From the NCBI GenBank assembly GCA_951640165.1, contig OX621252.1, positions 2,884,501 to 2,948,500 of the forward strand: a stretch of DNA of 64,000 nucleotides, in the 5' to 3' direction. A program made the position numbers and the translations under genes. Below, piece after piece: positions 53,040 to 63,914 of the stretch (within the stretch, counting starts at the first letter, position 1; every line of letters starts with the position of its first letter). Source of the stretch: Pseudoips prasinana. Its lineage: Eukaryota > Arthropoda > Insecta > Lepidoptera > Nolidae. The notes below the pieces were generated by a model that saw only the letters and a program-made list of their open reading frames with translations, ran no database searches and was not told the DNA's origin.

Positions 53040-53840
53040 ATTGTTTTAAAACAATTGTTGTTATTAGCTTAGGGATGGCTCAAATATTGGCCAAACGAAA
53101 TTAAGCACTTTCACGAAATTGTTCGGTCGCGTCTGGACTCTGGGGGCAGTTTATGGCATCGTTCTGCAGACGCCATAATAAAGACTATAAAACAAGCCGA
53201 AGCAGTACTCAGGGATTAATAAACATTAATGGGTATTTAAAAGCTTGTTTAAAAGAGAGATTTGACTCTCACTAATGCAATTGATCGGTGAGGCAACTAG
53301 GCTCGTGGTCTGTCAATGGATGGGTGACTGGGTTAAATTTCTGAGCATCTGTGTTTTAGCACGCATTGCACGTGGTTCCACAGAAGTCAAAATTACACTT
53401 TTTAGGTCTTATTGTACATTATTCTACACGTGCAGCCTGTGGGCTAACTATACTCAAAAATCTTACAGTGCCCTCCGAGTTCAATTTAATAATGCGTTCA
53501 GGATGCCGATGGGGCTGCGGCGATTATGTAGTGCATCAGGGATGTTTGCTGAGCATCGCGTAGACTGTTTCTCCGCTACGATGCGTAAGAGATGCGCATC
53601 TCTGGTGCGCAGAATACGTGGCAGCACCAACAGCATCCTTCGCATGATCGCTAGTCGGCTAGACTGTATTTACGTCAATCATTGCTGCGCCATTTCGCAT
53701 GGAATGACGCAGCAATGAATGGTAAATTTGTTTCATATTTAAAAAATACTTATTACTAACACTAGTGTATAAGAAAATTGTTACTAACTTATTGGACACT
53801 AATTTGATCTGAAAATAAAGTCTTATTATTATTATTAGCC
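53040..53840 (+). pseudogene. LINE C-terminus and 3' UTR with ATT tail
   Basis: The plus strand encodes VKITLFRSYCTLFYTCSLWA, then YSALRVQFNNAFRMPMGLRR and MRKRCASLVRRIRGSTNSIL, ending at 53718. This is the C-terminal region of a LINE reverse transcriptase; the catalytic domain is absent. The 3' UTR ends GAAAATAAAGTC and TTATTATTATTATTA. Upstream DNA (53040-53270) may belong to the same element but is frame-shifted. Confidence 0.7.
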
Positions 53841-53870
53841 GCGGCTGTATTTTCATCTCTATGAAATGAC

Positions 53871-54080
53871 TGCACGTGTGGCGCAGCGGCTAAGACAGTC
53901 GCCTTGCCGCTTCGTGTTGCGGGTTCGAGTCCCGCGCTGGACAACTATTTGTGGGACCCATAATTAGTTGTTCTGAGTCTGGATGTAATTTGTGTCCGTG
54001 TTCTATGTATATGTTTGTAAAGTACCCCGCGACACAGGGATTAGATTCCCTAATGCAGGCGTTGTCTTTAAAAAAAAAAC
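53871..54080 (+). repeat. SINE-2, full copy
   Basis: The head CACGTGTGGCGCAGCGGCTA and B box GGGTTCGAGTCCCGCG are the best preserved in the window. The body has ACAACTATTTGTGGGACCC, and the end is AGATTCCCTAATGCAGGCGT with an A-rich tail. Confidence 0.88.
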
Positions 54081-54659
54081 AGTAAACTACGACAAAGGTC
54101 TATTGGGGTGTCTTGACAACTCTGACGCAAAGATAACCAATACCCACATGATTAAATAAAGGAAGGACTGATGGATGATGGTACTCCTCCATGCGTATAA
54201 TGGGACGTCTTCGTTCCCAGGGAAGTGGTCTTGCTATTATCGGTAACAGTTGGGACTGGACTTAAAAAGGGGCTCATGTGATTCCCAAGTGTACCAGAAG
54301 ATGGTCAGTGTCGTAGTGGGAACCCATCGGAGATGTCACGACTGCCCTGTGGCTGCAGATTGTCGGACTGAGGAATTTGGAAGACTATGGGGAAGATACA
54401 TTTGTTTACCAGAGAATAGTTATCTTCTTCTTAGCGTGTCGATGACAAACTAATTAATTTTTTGTGGCCCAGAATGTGGCCACACTTATACTGTTTCTGG
54501 CATTCTTAAGGTCGTGCCATGAACATGTGGTAGGGCAGACTGGGCACGATGTTAGGTGGGCCATGGATTGGACCGATGTTTCACAAATATAGTCCATTTT
54601 GGGCCAGATCTGATGGCTTAGCTTAATGGCAGATTCGTTTGATAGAATGGTCATGATAG
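54081..54659. other. Unassigned DNA upstream of the CR1-type LINE
   Basis: Blocks such as GTCGTAGTGGGAACCCATCG look like a SINE or LINE remnant, but no second copy is present for comparison. The 5' boundary of the LINE is uncertain and may include some of this. Confidence 0.35.
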
Positions 54660-54782
54660 TCAGTCAGTCCGTTGACCTCATTACCGACGGTCGTCTTTGG
54701 TAGAAAACATTGCCGATTTTTAACGAATTCCACTATTTATCAAAGTTTTATAGTATCAGTCAGAAAAGTTATTTTCTTAAAA

Positions 54783-55736
54783 ATGTCAGACACATCGAAG
54801 TGCGGAATCTGCAGTGAGCTCCTAACGGATGGTGCACACTGTGCGGCGTGTAACCTTACGGTGCACTTCCATTGTGGTGGCGTCAACGAGGCTGGTTATC
54901 GAAGACTTGGCGATCGCAAGTTAATTTGGCGCTGCAGTAAATGTAAACAGGCAGGGAATACCATGCCCGCCTCGCCTAGATCACCTCTGTCAGCACCTGA
55001 CTCAGCAGTTCTGCAGGAAATACGAGCACTCTCTGTAAAATTCACTTCATTGGAAAATATGAAGGAAGACATTCTAGCGCTAAAGAACGAATTCACCGAG
55101 TTCAAAACCTCAATCATCAACCAGCACAACGAAGTTATGAAGGAAATCACTGGCAAAATTGCCGACATGGAATCACGAATAGTGCAGGTTGAAAAAGTCC
55201 AAAGTCAGGTTGTACAGCTGCAATCCCGGTTAGCACGATTGGAAGAAGACCAGAACAACAAGGACCAATGGTCGCGCTCGAACAACATCGAAGTCAAGGG
55301 AGTACCGCAAGCAAGCAATGAGAATCTCTTCGATATCATAACACAAATCAGTTCCAAAGTAAATTACCCTATATCAAAAAATCAGATTAACTTCATCACT
55401 CGAGTACCAACAAACGACAAAGACCGTATAAAACCGATTATTGTTTGTTTCTGCCAACGTTATGTAAAGGAAAATTTCGTAGCGGCTGCCAGGCAGGAAC
55501 TGAAGACCTCAAGCCTAACACCCACTAAAATCGGACTTAATGGCAACCAAAAAATCTTCATCAATGATCACCTTACCATTATGAACAAGATGTTGTTGTC
55601 AAAGACCAAGAAAACTGCCGCTGAAATGGGGTTTCGTTATGTTTGGGTCAAAAATGCGAAGATATACGCAAGGAAAGACGATACGTCCCCAATATCAATG
55701 ATCAAAACCGAGAAAGATCTCAAAAAAATTACTTAA
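54783..55736 (+). CDS. LINE ORF1 protein with PHD-type zinc finger
   Basis: ORF1 proteins bind the LINE RNA and help integration. I start at the ATG of MSDTSKCGICSELL (317 residues); an in-frame ATG 37 codons upstream leads with unrelated sequence. Residues 7-54 form a C4HC3 PHD-like finger: Cys7, 10, 20, 23, His28, Cys31, 51, 54. Residues about 75-165 are heptad-like coiled coil (EKVQSQVVQLQSRLARLEED). Residues about 170-250 resemble the RRM-like domain of L1/CR1 ORF1 (NNIEVKGVPQASNENLF and KPIIVCFCQRYVKENFV). PHD fingers in ORF1 are known from CR1-type LINEs. The frame is intact. Confidence 0.85.
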   Translation: MSDTSKCGICSELLTDGAHCAACNLTVHFHCGGVNEAGYRRLGDRKLIWRCSKCKQAGNTMPASPRSPLSAPDSAVLQEIRALSVKFTSLENMKEDILALKNEFTEFKTSIINQHNEVMKEITGKIADMESRIVQVEKVQSQVVQLQSRLARLEEDQNNKDQWSRSNNIEVKGVPQASNENLFDIITQISSKVNYPISKNQINFITRVPTNDKDRIKPIIVCFCQRYVKENFVAAARQELKTSSLTPTKIGLNGNQKIFINDHLTIMNKMLLSKTKKTAAEMGFRYVWVKNAKIYARKDDTSPISMIKTEKDLKKIT

Positions 55737-56270
55737 TATTGCTGTATCTAATAGTTATTATAACCTTTATAACAATATCCCACTCGGTTAAGTCACTAAT
55801 ATTTACATTCGAAACAAAAATGTTTGAGAATCATAGTCAAGTGTGTGCTAATTGCGTATTCCTATTAGAATTGTGTCGCTACACGGTGCTCCCAAGTAAG
55901 TTGGTCCGATATAATTCTTGCAATGTTACTACTCATAACGCTAATTTCAACCGTAGATCTAGCGAATTATGGTATATTTTCTTGTGCAGACGGTATTTAC
56001 ATATAACTATTAGGTGCGAGCTACCGGTATCTCAGTACGGGCCATCGCCTTTTGTTTTCATTCAAAACATATATTTCTACAAAGTAATTTCTTATAAACA
56101 CTGTGCATTGCTGTGTCTAGTATTATATTTACTCACTACCTTACATTTGCAAAATAAAAGTTTTAACAGATTTTTATGCATGCAATTATTGGTTATAACT
56201 CTAAATTATTATCTTATTTTGGCCTATTATTATAACTGTGTAAATTATTTGACTATAGTTAGCTGTAACT

Positions 56271-59179
56271 GTGTATACACTTAACATTTATTATCAAAAT
56301 GTGCGTGGTCTGCGTACGAAAATGAACAGTGTGTCTCGTGGTGTATGTCTTAGTTCCTATGACATAATTGTATTTACCGAAACGTGGCTTGATGATAGTT
56401 ACTACGATAGTGAATTGTTTGATAGACGATATCTCGTATGGAGACGCGATCGTGATTATACCCGAACCGGTCAGAGACGTGGTGGTGGTGTTTTGGTGGC
56501 TGTGAAAAACGAATTTACGGTAATTGAGAGGCCGGAATGGCGGAGCTCTGCTGAGGATATTTGGCTGTCCCTGCTCCTTAAGAGATCCAAACAACAGGTT
56601 AGTTTCAATTTACATATATGTGCGGTTTATCTGTGTAGGGAGAATCTGGGTAATTCTTACAGTACACAGTTATGTAACTTCACACACAACCTTAATAACT
56701 TATTTTTAGCAAATCCGCTTGATAAATTTATATTGGTAGGCGATTTTAACTTCGGTAATGACGTTGAGTGGCGTCCGAGTGACGTGGTCATGAGCGAGCT
56801 AATTCCTTTCAATGTCTCACCGCAGCATATCAATGAGCTCTTTGATACACTTCAAACATTTAACATGTCGCAGTTTAACAGTGAGCGGAATGTCAACGCC
56901 AGATTACTTGACCTAGTTTTTTGTAACGATTTCGTATCTGTTTCGGAAAGTAGGGACCCATTAGCACTACCCATTGACTCACATCACAAACCATTACACC
57001 TTCAGACTAAATTCGCTGAAATTCATCAACTCATTGACAAACCTACGAAACGTTATATATTTTCGAAAGGTGATTATGTCGCAATAAAAGCGGAACTTGA
57101 AATGTTGAATTGGAGTCAAATGTTATTGTCAGTGACTTTGGAGGAGGCTGTCACACTATTTTACAATATATTGTACAAACTCAGGGATAAATACATTCCA
57201 ATGAAAACCTTCAAAAAATTATCTTACCCTCCCTGGTACACCCCAGCATTAACTAAAATAATTAAAGAAAAATATAAATACCACAAGAAATATAAACGAT
57301 ACAGAAATGTATCTGATTATAATTCGTTTTCGGTACTCCGCAGTAGAGCAATTGAATTAGAAAAAAAGTGCTATGATAAGTATATTGAAAATATTGAAAC
57401 TTCTATTGTTAAAAATCCTAAATCATTTTGGACGTATGTGAAAAGTAAGCGCGTTATAGGCGCACTTCCAAACGTAATGCATTATGGGGACATCTCTGCG
57501 GATACAGGAGAAGTTATTAGTGACCTTTTTGCTAGGTATTTCAGGTCCACGTTTCTTGAGCCTGAACTGTCGGGTGGCGAGGCCTCCGCTCGCGAACAGT
57601 ACGGTGGGTTGGCAATGTCTGTTGGCACGGTCGACATAAACCAGTTACGCATATTGAAGCTGCTTAAATCATTGGATCTCACTAAAGCAGGTGGACCTGA
57701 TTTAGTTCCACCAATATTTATCGCCAATTGTGCTGACGGTCTTGCTGAACCTCTTTGTATTTTGTTCAAACGCTCGCTGACAGAAGGCTTAGTCCCAAAG
57801 ATTTGGAAGTCTGCGTTCATTGCGCCAGTTTATAAAAAAGGTGATAAAGCTAATATTGAAAATTACCGCCCCATATCCAAGATATGCCTGTTTTCCAAAA
57901 TTTTGGAACGTATAGTCTATACTGATGTCTACGCGGCCTTCAAGTCTAGTCTCGGTGACGAGCAGCATGGGTTTGTTACGAACCGCTCAACCACATCTAA
58001 CCTTCTTCTTTCACATGAAATTATAACCAGCGGAATGGTACAAAGACAGGTCGACGTAATTTATACGGATTACAGCAAGTGCTTTGACCGTATAGATCAT
58101 CGAGTGCTGCTGGAGAAGCTACTGCTTGCCGGAATACATGGAGACCGGTACCGGTGGTTTTGCTCTTACATAGAGAACCGAACACAGGCTGTCGTTCTTC
58201 AGGGCTACGTCTCTGGTTGGAATTCTGTCCCATCTGGAGTGCCACAAGGTTCAATTCTCGGGCCTCTGTTATTCATCTTATTTGTCGCAGATATCAAACA
58301 ATGTTTCCATCACTCGTACATCTTACTTTATGCTGACGACATGAAGATTCACAAAGTCATACAAGACTTATCTGATACAAATAAATTACAAGATGACTTG
58401 TACAGGTTCGAGGCATACTGTATACGAAACAAGCTTCAACTTAATATTTCCAAATGCTTCCACGTAACATACACTCGTCGAACATCTACTATCACGACTA
58501 ATTACACTCTAAATAATCAAATTATCAGTAGAGTAAACAGCATCAAAGATTTGGGAGTCATACAGGATAGTAAGCTATTATTTGATCAACATATAGATAG
58601 TATTGTCAAAAAAGCATCAAAAGCTCTGGGCTTCATAGTACGGAACACGTCCTGTTTCCGGTCTCTGTTAAGATACTGTACTGTTCATTCGTACGCAGCC
58701 ACTTAGAATATGCGTCCCAAGTTTGGAACCCTCAATACGATATTTATAAGTCGCGTATTGAAGGTGTCCAAAAAAAATTTCTACGATACCTTGACTACAA
58801 GGCTCAGCAGCGTTCAATTGATTACGACCATAGATGCAAAAGGTTTCACTTCCTACCATTGGAATTTAGGCGACGTATTGGGGACATAAGTTTTTTGCAA
58901 AAAATTGCAAATGGGCATGTTAATTGTGCTGAACTTCATGCAAATATCTCAATACGCACAAACCTGATAGGCTTTCGTCAACGGCCTATATTGGATGTTC
59001 CTTTCGCTTCAACAAACTATAGAGGCAATGCCTTTTCCAGAAGAAGCGCAGTTAGTTTTAATGGGATTCCGCGAGACCTTAATATTGACTTGTTCTGCAC
59101 CAGTGTAGCGACTATGAGACGGTTATTAGCCAATTCTTACTTCAATGAATGCACCGATACCGAACTGGCACACAATTGA
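56271..59179 (+). pseudogene. LINE ORF2: endonuclease and reverse transcriptase, one frameshift
   Basis: ORF2 nicks target DNA and copies the LINE RNA. The apurinic-type endonuclease comes first (YYQNVRGLRTK, FTETWLDDS, LVGDFNF, DSHHKPL). The reverse transcriptase follows, with KAGGPDLVPP, YKKGDKANIENYRPIS, YTDYSKCFDRIDH, SGVPQGSILGPLLF and LLYADDMKIH, the catalytic YADD. Frame one stops at 58706. The true continuation (SHLEYASQVWNPQ onward) lies in another frame to 59179, so one indel occurred around 58660-58685. No ATG precedes the endonuclease motif. The frame opens after TAG at 56256 and the first in-frame ATG falls inside the domain. A non-AUG start, reinitiation after ORF1, or a lost ATG are possible. 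Apart from this the gene looks well preserved. Confidence 0.88.
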
Positions 59180-59453
59180 CGACTCACATATTTTGTTTTG
59201 TTTTTATTCTTGGTGATTGTTTTTCCTTGTTTCTTTTTCTATTTTTACCGTTGTTCTCTTTTTTTTGTGTGAATTTTTTCATTTGTTCTTTTTTTTTTCA
59301 TGTTACCTACTGTATAAAATTCTGCAATTCTTTTTTTTTCAAACCTACATGTGTGGGCTTTTAATTGGCAAATTGTTCATATTATTTCTGTTATATTCAT
59401 AGTTTCTTATTAGTCCGTAAGCCTTCTATAAAATGAATTAAATAAATAAATAA

Positions 59454-59747
59454 TGACACGAGAGATGGCTCATATGACATTTAATGTCTCAACTGAATGG
59501 CTTGTTCCTTGGCTAGACCTTCTGGTAGCTCACGTCTCACGAACAATACTTTCACAAACGTCATATATAATATGTAGCACCATCAAGGTCTAGAGATAGT
59601 GTTTAAATTTAAGTCAATGCCTTTTCATCTTGTAGGGGGCTGCCCACACTGCGTGTTCCGGTTCGTGAATGCTACTGAAAATCTTTTCTGAACCTTATCA
59701 TTAAAATAATGCTATATGACCTGCTGTTATCCGTTGTTCGTGTTGGA
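59454..59747. other. Unassigned DNA with an RTE scrap
   Basis: At 59631-59672 TGTAGGGGGCTGCCCACACT and GTGTTCCGGTTCGTG resemble the reversed RTE C-terminal region. The rest is unmatched. Confidence 0.4.
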
Positions 59748-60040
59748 CGGTCACCGTAGCCTAGTTGGTAGTGCTCCTGCCTACGAAGCTGGTGGTCCTG
59801 GGTTCGAATCCCAGTAAGTGCAAATATTTGTGTGATGAACACGAATATTTGTTTCTGAGTCATGGATGTTTTATATGTATATAAGTATTTATCTATGTAT
59901 ATAAGTATTTATCTATGTATATAAGTATTTATCTATGTATATAAGTATGTATATCGTCGCCTGGTACCCATAGTACAAGCTTTGCTTAGTTTGGGGCTAG
60001 GATGATCTGTGTGACATTGTCCCTATATATTATATTATAT
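59748..60040 (+). repeat. SINE-1 copy with internal minisatellite
   Basis: Intact A and B boxes are followed by the usual body. The TATGTATATAAGTATTTATC segment is repeated three times in tandem (about 59874-59933), expanding what is one unit in most other copies. The tail is GGGGCTAGGATGATCTGTGT. Confidence 0.9.
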
Positions 60041-61580
60041 CTCATCGGAGCTGCATTTCCAATGTTGCGTTTAGGAAGTATTACGTTTGGAGTCAGCTAT
60101 ATCGTTGTGGTATTGTAAACTTGATGCTTTCAATTTAACGTCGGATTTGCCCTATATACTTTTTAAACACACAATCTAATAAATGCCTACATTGCAATTT
60201 CGACTTTATTTCAAAGGAATACGGTCTAGAATCCAACAAAAAATTGTTTTAAGTTTGTGCGAACCTAGGTTTACTCCATCGTTTCGGATATTCCGTCAAG
60301 GAGAGATTATCGGGGCAGTGACCTGTCGGTGTTACAAGGACGATTTGGATAGAAAGTAGGTTAGTGCTGCGAAGGTTATAGGGGTAAAATCAATCGGACT
60401 GCATGCAGTTGTATCTATTCATTTATACAAATTTTGCAATTGAAGAGCATGTTTGTAATGTCATATGTCAGAATTAAAGCTTTTACTATATAATCCATAA
60501 CAAAAAAAAAGTGTCTGCCAGTTTGTTTGTGTAAGTTCAGAATAACTTCTTTTTGGCTGTATGGTACAGAACAGAAAAAACTTATTTTTGTCTGTCAATC
60601 TGTTAATACGGCTGATGTTTGAAAGGATTGGATTAATTTTGATGGGACCTTCACTAGGTAGTTGCTTTTATACTCTATTATATAAAATATTAACTAATAA
60701 AATATTAAATTCAGAATCCAATCTGATGAGTAGGAAATCATAAATTTAATCGTCTTGATCAACGCCCTCTAAATCCGGGGTAGGCGCTCTGCGTTAAGCT
60801 ACGAACGATACACACTGCCAGATCAAACTGAAGATTCCCTTGCTAACGTCCTTTGGGAGGATGTAGGTGTTATTCGGTCGCAGGGAAAATCTGAGCGTAA
60901 CTCTTTGGGTGACCTTGAGATTGGCTTTAGACTCATGAGTCAGATTGAAGACTTGAGATACTATCGTCTTTAGGTCTACAAATACACAAACATCCTAAAT
61001 AGAATCTTTGCTAGTTTTAAGGGCCCCATTAGTGGCGAATTAGTCTACTGATAGCGTATGGTGACCGCTTACCTTGTTTACGCTTGATTACTGGCTTGGT
61101 TGTATGCAAATGAACTGTAACGGTGGTGTTAGTAACTCTATCGCGTCACATACTGCATCAAGGAGAGCCAGTACAGCCACTGACCTGTCAATAGTACAAG
61201 GACCTCTAGGTCAGAAACTAGGTTACGTCTTTGATATTTACAGGGTTGAAACAATTTAGAAAAAGGACTTTAATTTCGTATTGCACCGTGAAATGCTCAA
61301 TTTTACTGGCTGGTTCTGTGCAACTCTTGTAGACTCACTTTGTTGTCATTCAGTTGAACAAGATTTTAAGGTATCAAGTTGACATTAATATCAGATACTC
61401 AAGCCAGCAATACTTTATACTATCAAACTTGTAAGTGAACGTAACCAAATGATATGGTCGTTTATGCAGCATATTTTGACACACGTTAGGTGAAAACCTA
61501 TAGAGTATTTCTCGTTGACTCCAGGAGTCATGAAATTATACGAGAAACAAAGTCCTTTTGCACCCATAATCATCATTATT
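60041..61580. other. Mostly unassigned DNA; repeat H near 60765
   Basis: At 60765-60860 CCGGGGTAGGCGCTCTGCGT and GAACGATACACACTGCCAGA match repeat H at 32250. A short block near 60300 (AAGGAGAGATTATCGGGGCA) recurs diverged near 61160 (AAGGAGAGCCAGTACAGCCA). No gene is seen. Confidence 0.4.
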
Positions 61581-61628
61581 GTCCTGCAGTGGACGTCTTT
61601 ATCAGTATAAAGACGTCCACTGCAGGAC
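61581..61628. repeat. Snap-back inverted repeat at an RTE tail, 22-nt arms
   Basis: Arms 61581-61602 and 61607-61628 are perfect reverse complements (GTCCTGCAGTGGACGTCTTT plus AT) with a 4-nt loop. The right arm is the native RTE 3' end; the left arm replaces the usual TATCAGCCG and ATG-repeat tail. Confidence 0.9.
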
Positions 61629-61850
61629 ATAGATCTCCCCAAAACATCACTACAATTGCTGATCTTGCACTACCCGCATCCAGTTGCTTCCAGCGACCCG
61701 CACAAGATCATCGATCTATCTTGGGGGGCTGCCCACCTGCGTCTTCTGGTGCGTGGTCGACACTCAAGAATTTAACTTTTCTGCCCCAACGACCGTCGGA
61801 TCGACGACCTATGTGTCCGGCCCACTTCCACTTCAACTTGACATTTTATA
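61605..61850 (-). pseudogene. RTE-clade LINE 3' end
   Basis: On the minus strand GTGGAAGTGGGCCGGACACA, GACCACGCACCAGAAGACGC and AAGATAGATCGATGATCTTG are followed by CGGGTCGCTGGAAGCAACTG and the GTGCAAGATCAGCAATTG region. It matches 3744-3990 and extends about 80 bp further 5'. It is dead, with frameshifts. Confidence 0.7.
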
Positions 61851-61916
61851 TTAAGGGGAAAATAGGGAGAAAAATCTTGCAGACTGGATTCTCGTGTTGG
61901 ACGCTCTATTTAAGAG

Positions 61917-62400
61917 TGTCTTAGCCGAATTTTGGCCACGGAGGCCAGTCTCAGTAGAGACTAGACCTCTGCAAATTCGTTGCGGGATCCAAGACAGTTA
62001 AAGCGATTCCCCGGGACATGCCTGAGCTTCACCGCTCAGTGTCATTTCATTGTGTGCCACTGTTGATCCTGGCTGGAGTTGCAGTGGTGGGTAAGAGGGA
62101 GGGACTAGTCCCGTAGACCTCTGCAGAGGAGTCTAGTACACAAGGCATTTTCTATCCATCACTCTTATGATCCGATGGGACAACTACTAATACGACCGAA
62201 AAGAGATCATGTACAGGGCCGACGGCTTTACGTGCTCTCCGAGGCACTGGGCTGAAATACCGCCAACTCCCGGAACTGGTACTGCGAAATTTTCTAAACA
62301 GATAAATCCCAAAACCACTTTTTGGTCCGACCTGGGATTTAAACCCAGAAATTCACTATCTGCGGTTGAACACCGTAGACCAAATATTTACTTATGACCT
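61917..62400 (+). repeat. SINE-4, longest but diverged copy
   Basis: It starts CTTAGCCGAATTTTGGCCAC and contains TTCTATCCATCACTCTTATG, ATCCGATGGGACAACTACTA, GGCTTTACGTGCTCTCCGAG and ACCGCCAACTCCCGGA. It ends with a GACCTGGGATTTAAACCCAG segment. It shows the full length of the family, close to 480 bp including a possible internal duplication. Confidence 0.65.
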
Positions 62401-62675
62401 GAACTGTAGACTGTAACTTAGGCGAATTTTCCCTCAAAGAGCGAATAAACGCTATGCTCAGTCTTTGTTAGCGAATTCCAGCACCTATTACGTTATCTAG
62501 ACGTAAACATAAACAAGAAAACAAATTGCATACACAAAGCAGCAGATACGAACAATAAACAACACATCCGTGTTTACGTCTCACCTGCATGCGATTTATC
62601 AATAAAGCTATTTTTAACGTTGCCTTGCCTTAGCCTGGATATAATGAAGAACTTGGTTGGTATATACTATAGGTA
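62401..62675. other. Unassigned DNA
   Basis: Nothing recognised between SINE-4 and Helitron E. Confidence 0.3.
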
Positions 62676-62942
62676 CTAGCGGCGGTACGTGCTTCGCTAC
62701 GTATAAGGCATAGTAATAAAAAACATGATTATTAAGTTCATTTATTCAAACAAAAAAATATTTTATATTGCTAAAAGATGTTGATTTCACACTTTTTCAA
62801 GACTTTTTTAAAATTTTCTCTACGTACAAACCTTCCCTGGACTCCCACGAATAGTTCAAGACCAAAATTAGCCAAATCGGTAAAGGCGTTATTGAATTAT
62901 AACATTACAACGAAAAGTGGCATTGATTTTTATATATATAGA
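62676..62942 (-). mobile_element. Helitron E, complete 267-bp copy
   Basis: On the minus strand it starts TCTATATATATAAAAATCAA after an A (62942 downward) and ends with TACGTAGCGAAGCACGTA, CCGC and CTAG (62676-62679) before a T. It is the uninterrupted reference for the copy at 11006-12886. Confidence 0.85.
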
Positions 62943-63025
62943 TATAATAATTCCAAATCTGTATCTTGTACACTGATATGAATTTAATTACATAGGTACA
63001 AATTTTATTTAGAACTTATATAGTA

Positions 63026-63432
63026 CTAGCTGTGCCCTGAGGTTTTACCCGCGTTAAACTTTATAAATTATAGCCTATGTGTTAATCCAGGGTGACACCT
63101 AACTAAATACCGAGTTTTATTAAAATCGCTCCAGCCATCGTAGCCTAGTTGGTAGTGCTCCTGCCTACGAAGCTGGTGGTCCTGGGTGCGAATCCCGGTA
63201 AGTGCAAATATTTGTGTGATGAGCACGAATATTTGTTTCTGAGTCATGGATGTTTTCTATGCATATAAGTATTTATCTATCTATATAAGTATGTATATCG
63301 TCGCCTGGTACCCATAGTACAAGCCTTGCTTAGTTTGGGGCTAGGATGATCTGTGTGACATTGTCCCTAGATATTATATTATATTATTATTAAACACACT
63401 CACAATCTTTTGCCTTTATGATATTAGTGTGA
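63026..63432 (-). mobile_element. Helitron C carrying a SINE-1
   Basis: The minus-strand 5' end TCACACTAATATCATAAAGG (63432 downward) follows an A. The 3' end CTAG lies at 63026-63029 after GGGCACAG and a decayed hairpin. A SINE-1 occupies about 63133-63392. The remaining 147 bp correspond to Helitron C at 8078-8273, with some loss. Confidence 0.8.
63133..63392 (+). repeat. SINE-1 copy inserted in Helitron C
   Basis: The A box TAGCCTAGTTGG is intact and the B box has one change (GGTGCGAATCC). The tail ends TTGTCCCTAGATATTATATT plus an ATT run. It splits the GCTCCAGC segment of the Helitron from the rest. Confidence 0.85.
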
Positions 63433-63433
63433 T

Positions 63434-63630
63434 ATAGCCGTGTGGTTTCCGGCTCACTAAAAAGGCGTAAAAGCTCCGTGAAAGGCGACTAAGGGATATA
63501 CCGGGGAGTCGGGCAGCAGCGCCACCTGTGTACTAGCTACCGCCTAACTGCGGTCGCCAACTCGCATGCCAAACGCAGTAACTACGGCAAACTCTTTCAA
63601 ATGACAATATTATAGAAACCTTTGGATATA
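63434..63630 (+). repeat. SINE-7 copy
   Basis: The head GCCGTGTGGTTTCCGGC is followed by GGCGACTAAGGGATATACCG, GAGTCGGGCAGCAGCGCCAC and CTGTGTACTAGCTACC. It is the counterpart of 33474-33790, truncated before the RTE-like tail. Confidence 0.6.
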
Positions 63631-63635
63631 AAATA

Positions 63636-63804
63636 CTAGCTGTGCCCCGCGGTGTTACCCGCGTTAAATTTTATAAATTTTCTTTGCTATAAACCACACG
63701 GAGCCCGACACCTTTCCAACGAATGCAAAACCGTGGAAATCGGTTCGTGCGTTCTGGAGTTATAGCGTCTGGAAGGAAAACCCGACTTATTTTTATATAG
63801 TAGA
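63636..63804 (-). mobile_element. Helitron B, complete 169-bp copy
   Basis: CTAG at 63636-63639 and the 5' terminus TCTACTATATAAAAATAAGT at 63804 (minus strand) are flanked by T and A. Length and sequence match the three tandem units at 41369-41874. Confidence 0.92.
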
Positions 63805-63842
63805 TATATATACAATATAAAATCAGTTTTTTATTTTTAGGC

Positions 63843-63896
63843 TATATAAAAACTGCTAGACATAGGCGGACGCCTATGTCCAGCAGTTTTTATATA
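63843..63896. repeat. Snap-back inverted repeat, 26-nt arms
   Basis: Arms 63843-63868 and 63871-63896 are reverse complements with one mismatch and a 2-nt loop (core ACTGCTAGACATAGGCG). CCTATGTCCAGCAG resembles RTE-tail sequence. Confidence 0.85.
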
Positions 63897-63914
63897 TATA
63901 GTTTTTATATATAG

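Larger units (their letters stand above)
54660..59453 (+). mobile_element. CR1/Jockey-group LINE, nearly full length (about 4.8 kb)
   Basis: The element has a PHD-finger ORF1 (54783-55736), about 530 bp of spacer, ORF2 with endonuclease and reverse transcriptase, a 3' UTR of about 270 bp rich in T, and an AAATAAATAAATAA tail. The only obvious lesion is a frameshift late in ORF2. The 5' boundary is estimated and no clear target duplication was found. It is the most complete LINE here. Confidence 0.88.

Noticed and set aside
53680..53715. Inverted pair ATTGCTGCGCCATT / AATGACGCAGCAAT as another snap-back
   Set aside because: The arms are short with a mismatch, and the sequence is part of a LINE 3' coding end, where it may be native to the family.
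55643..56284. 213-codon open frame between LINE ORF1 and ORF2
   Set aside because: It starts inside ORF1 in another frame and then runs through AT-rich spacer; composition and context do not support a third LINE gene.
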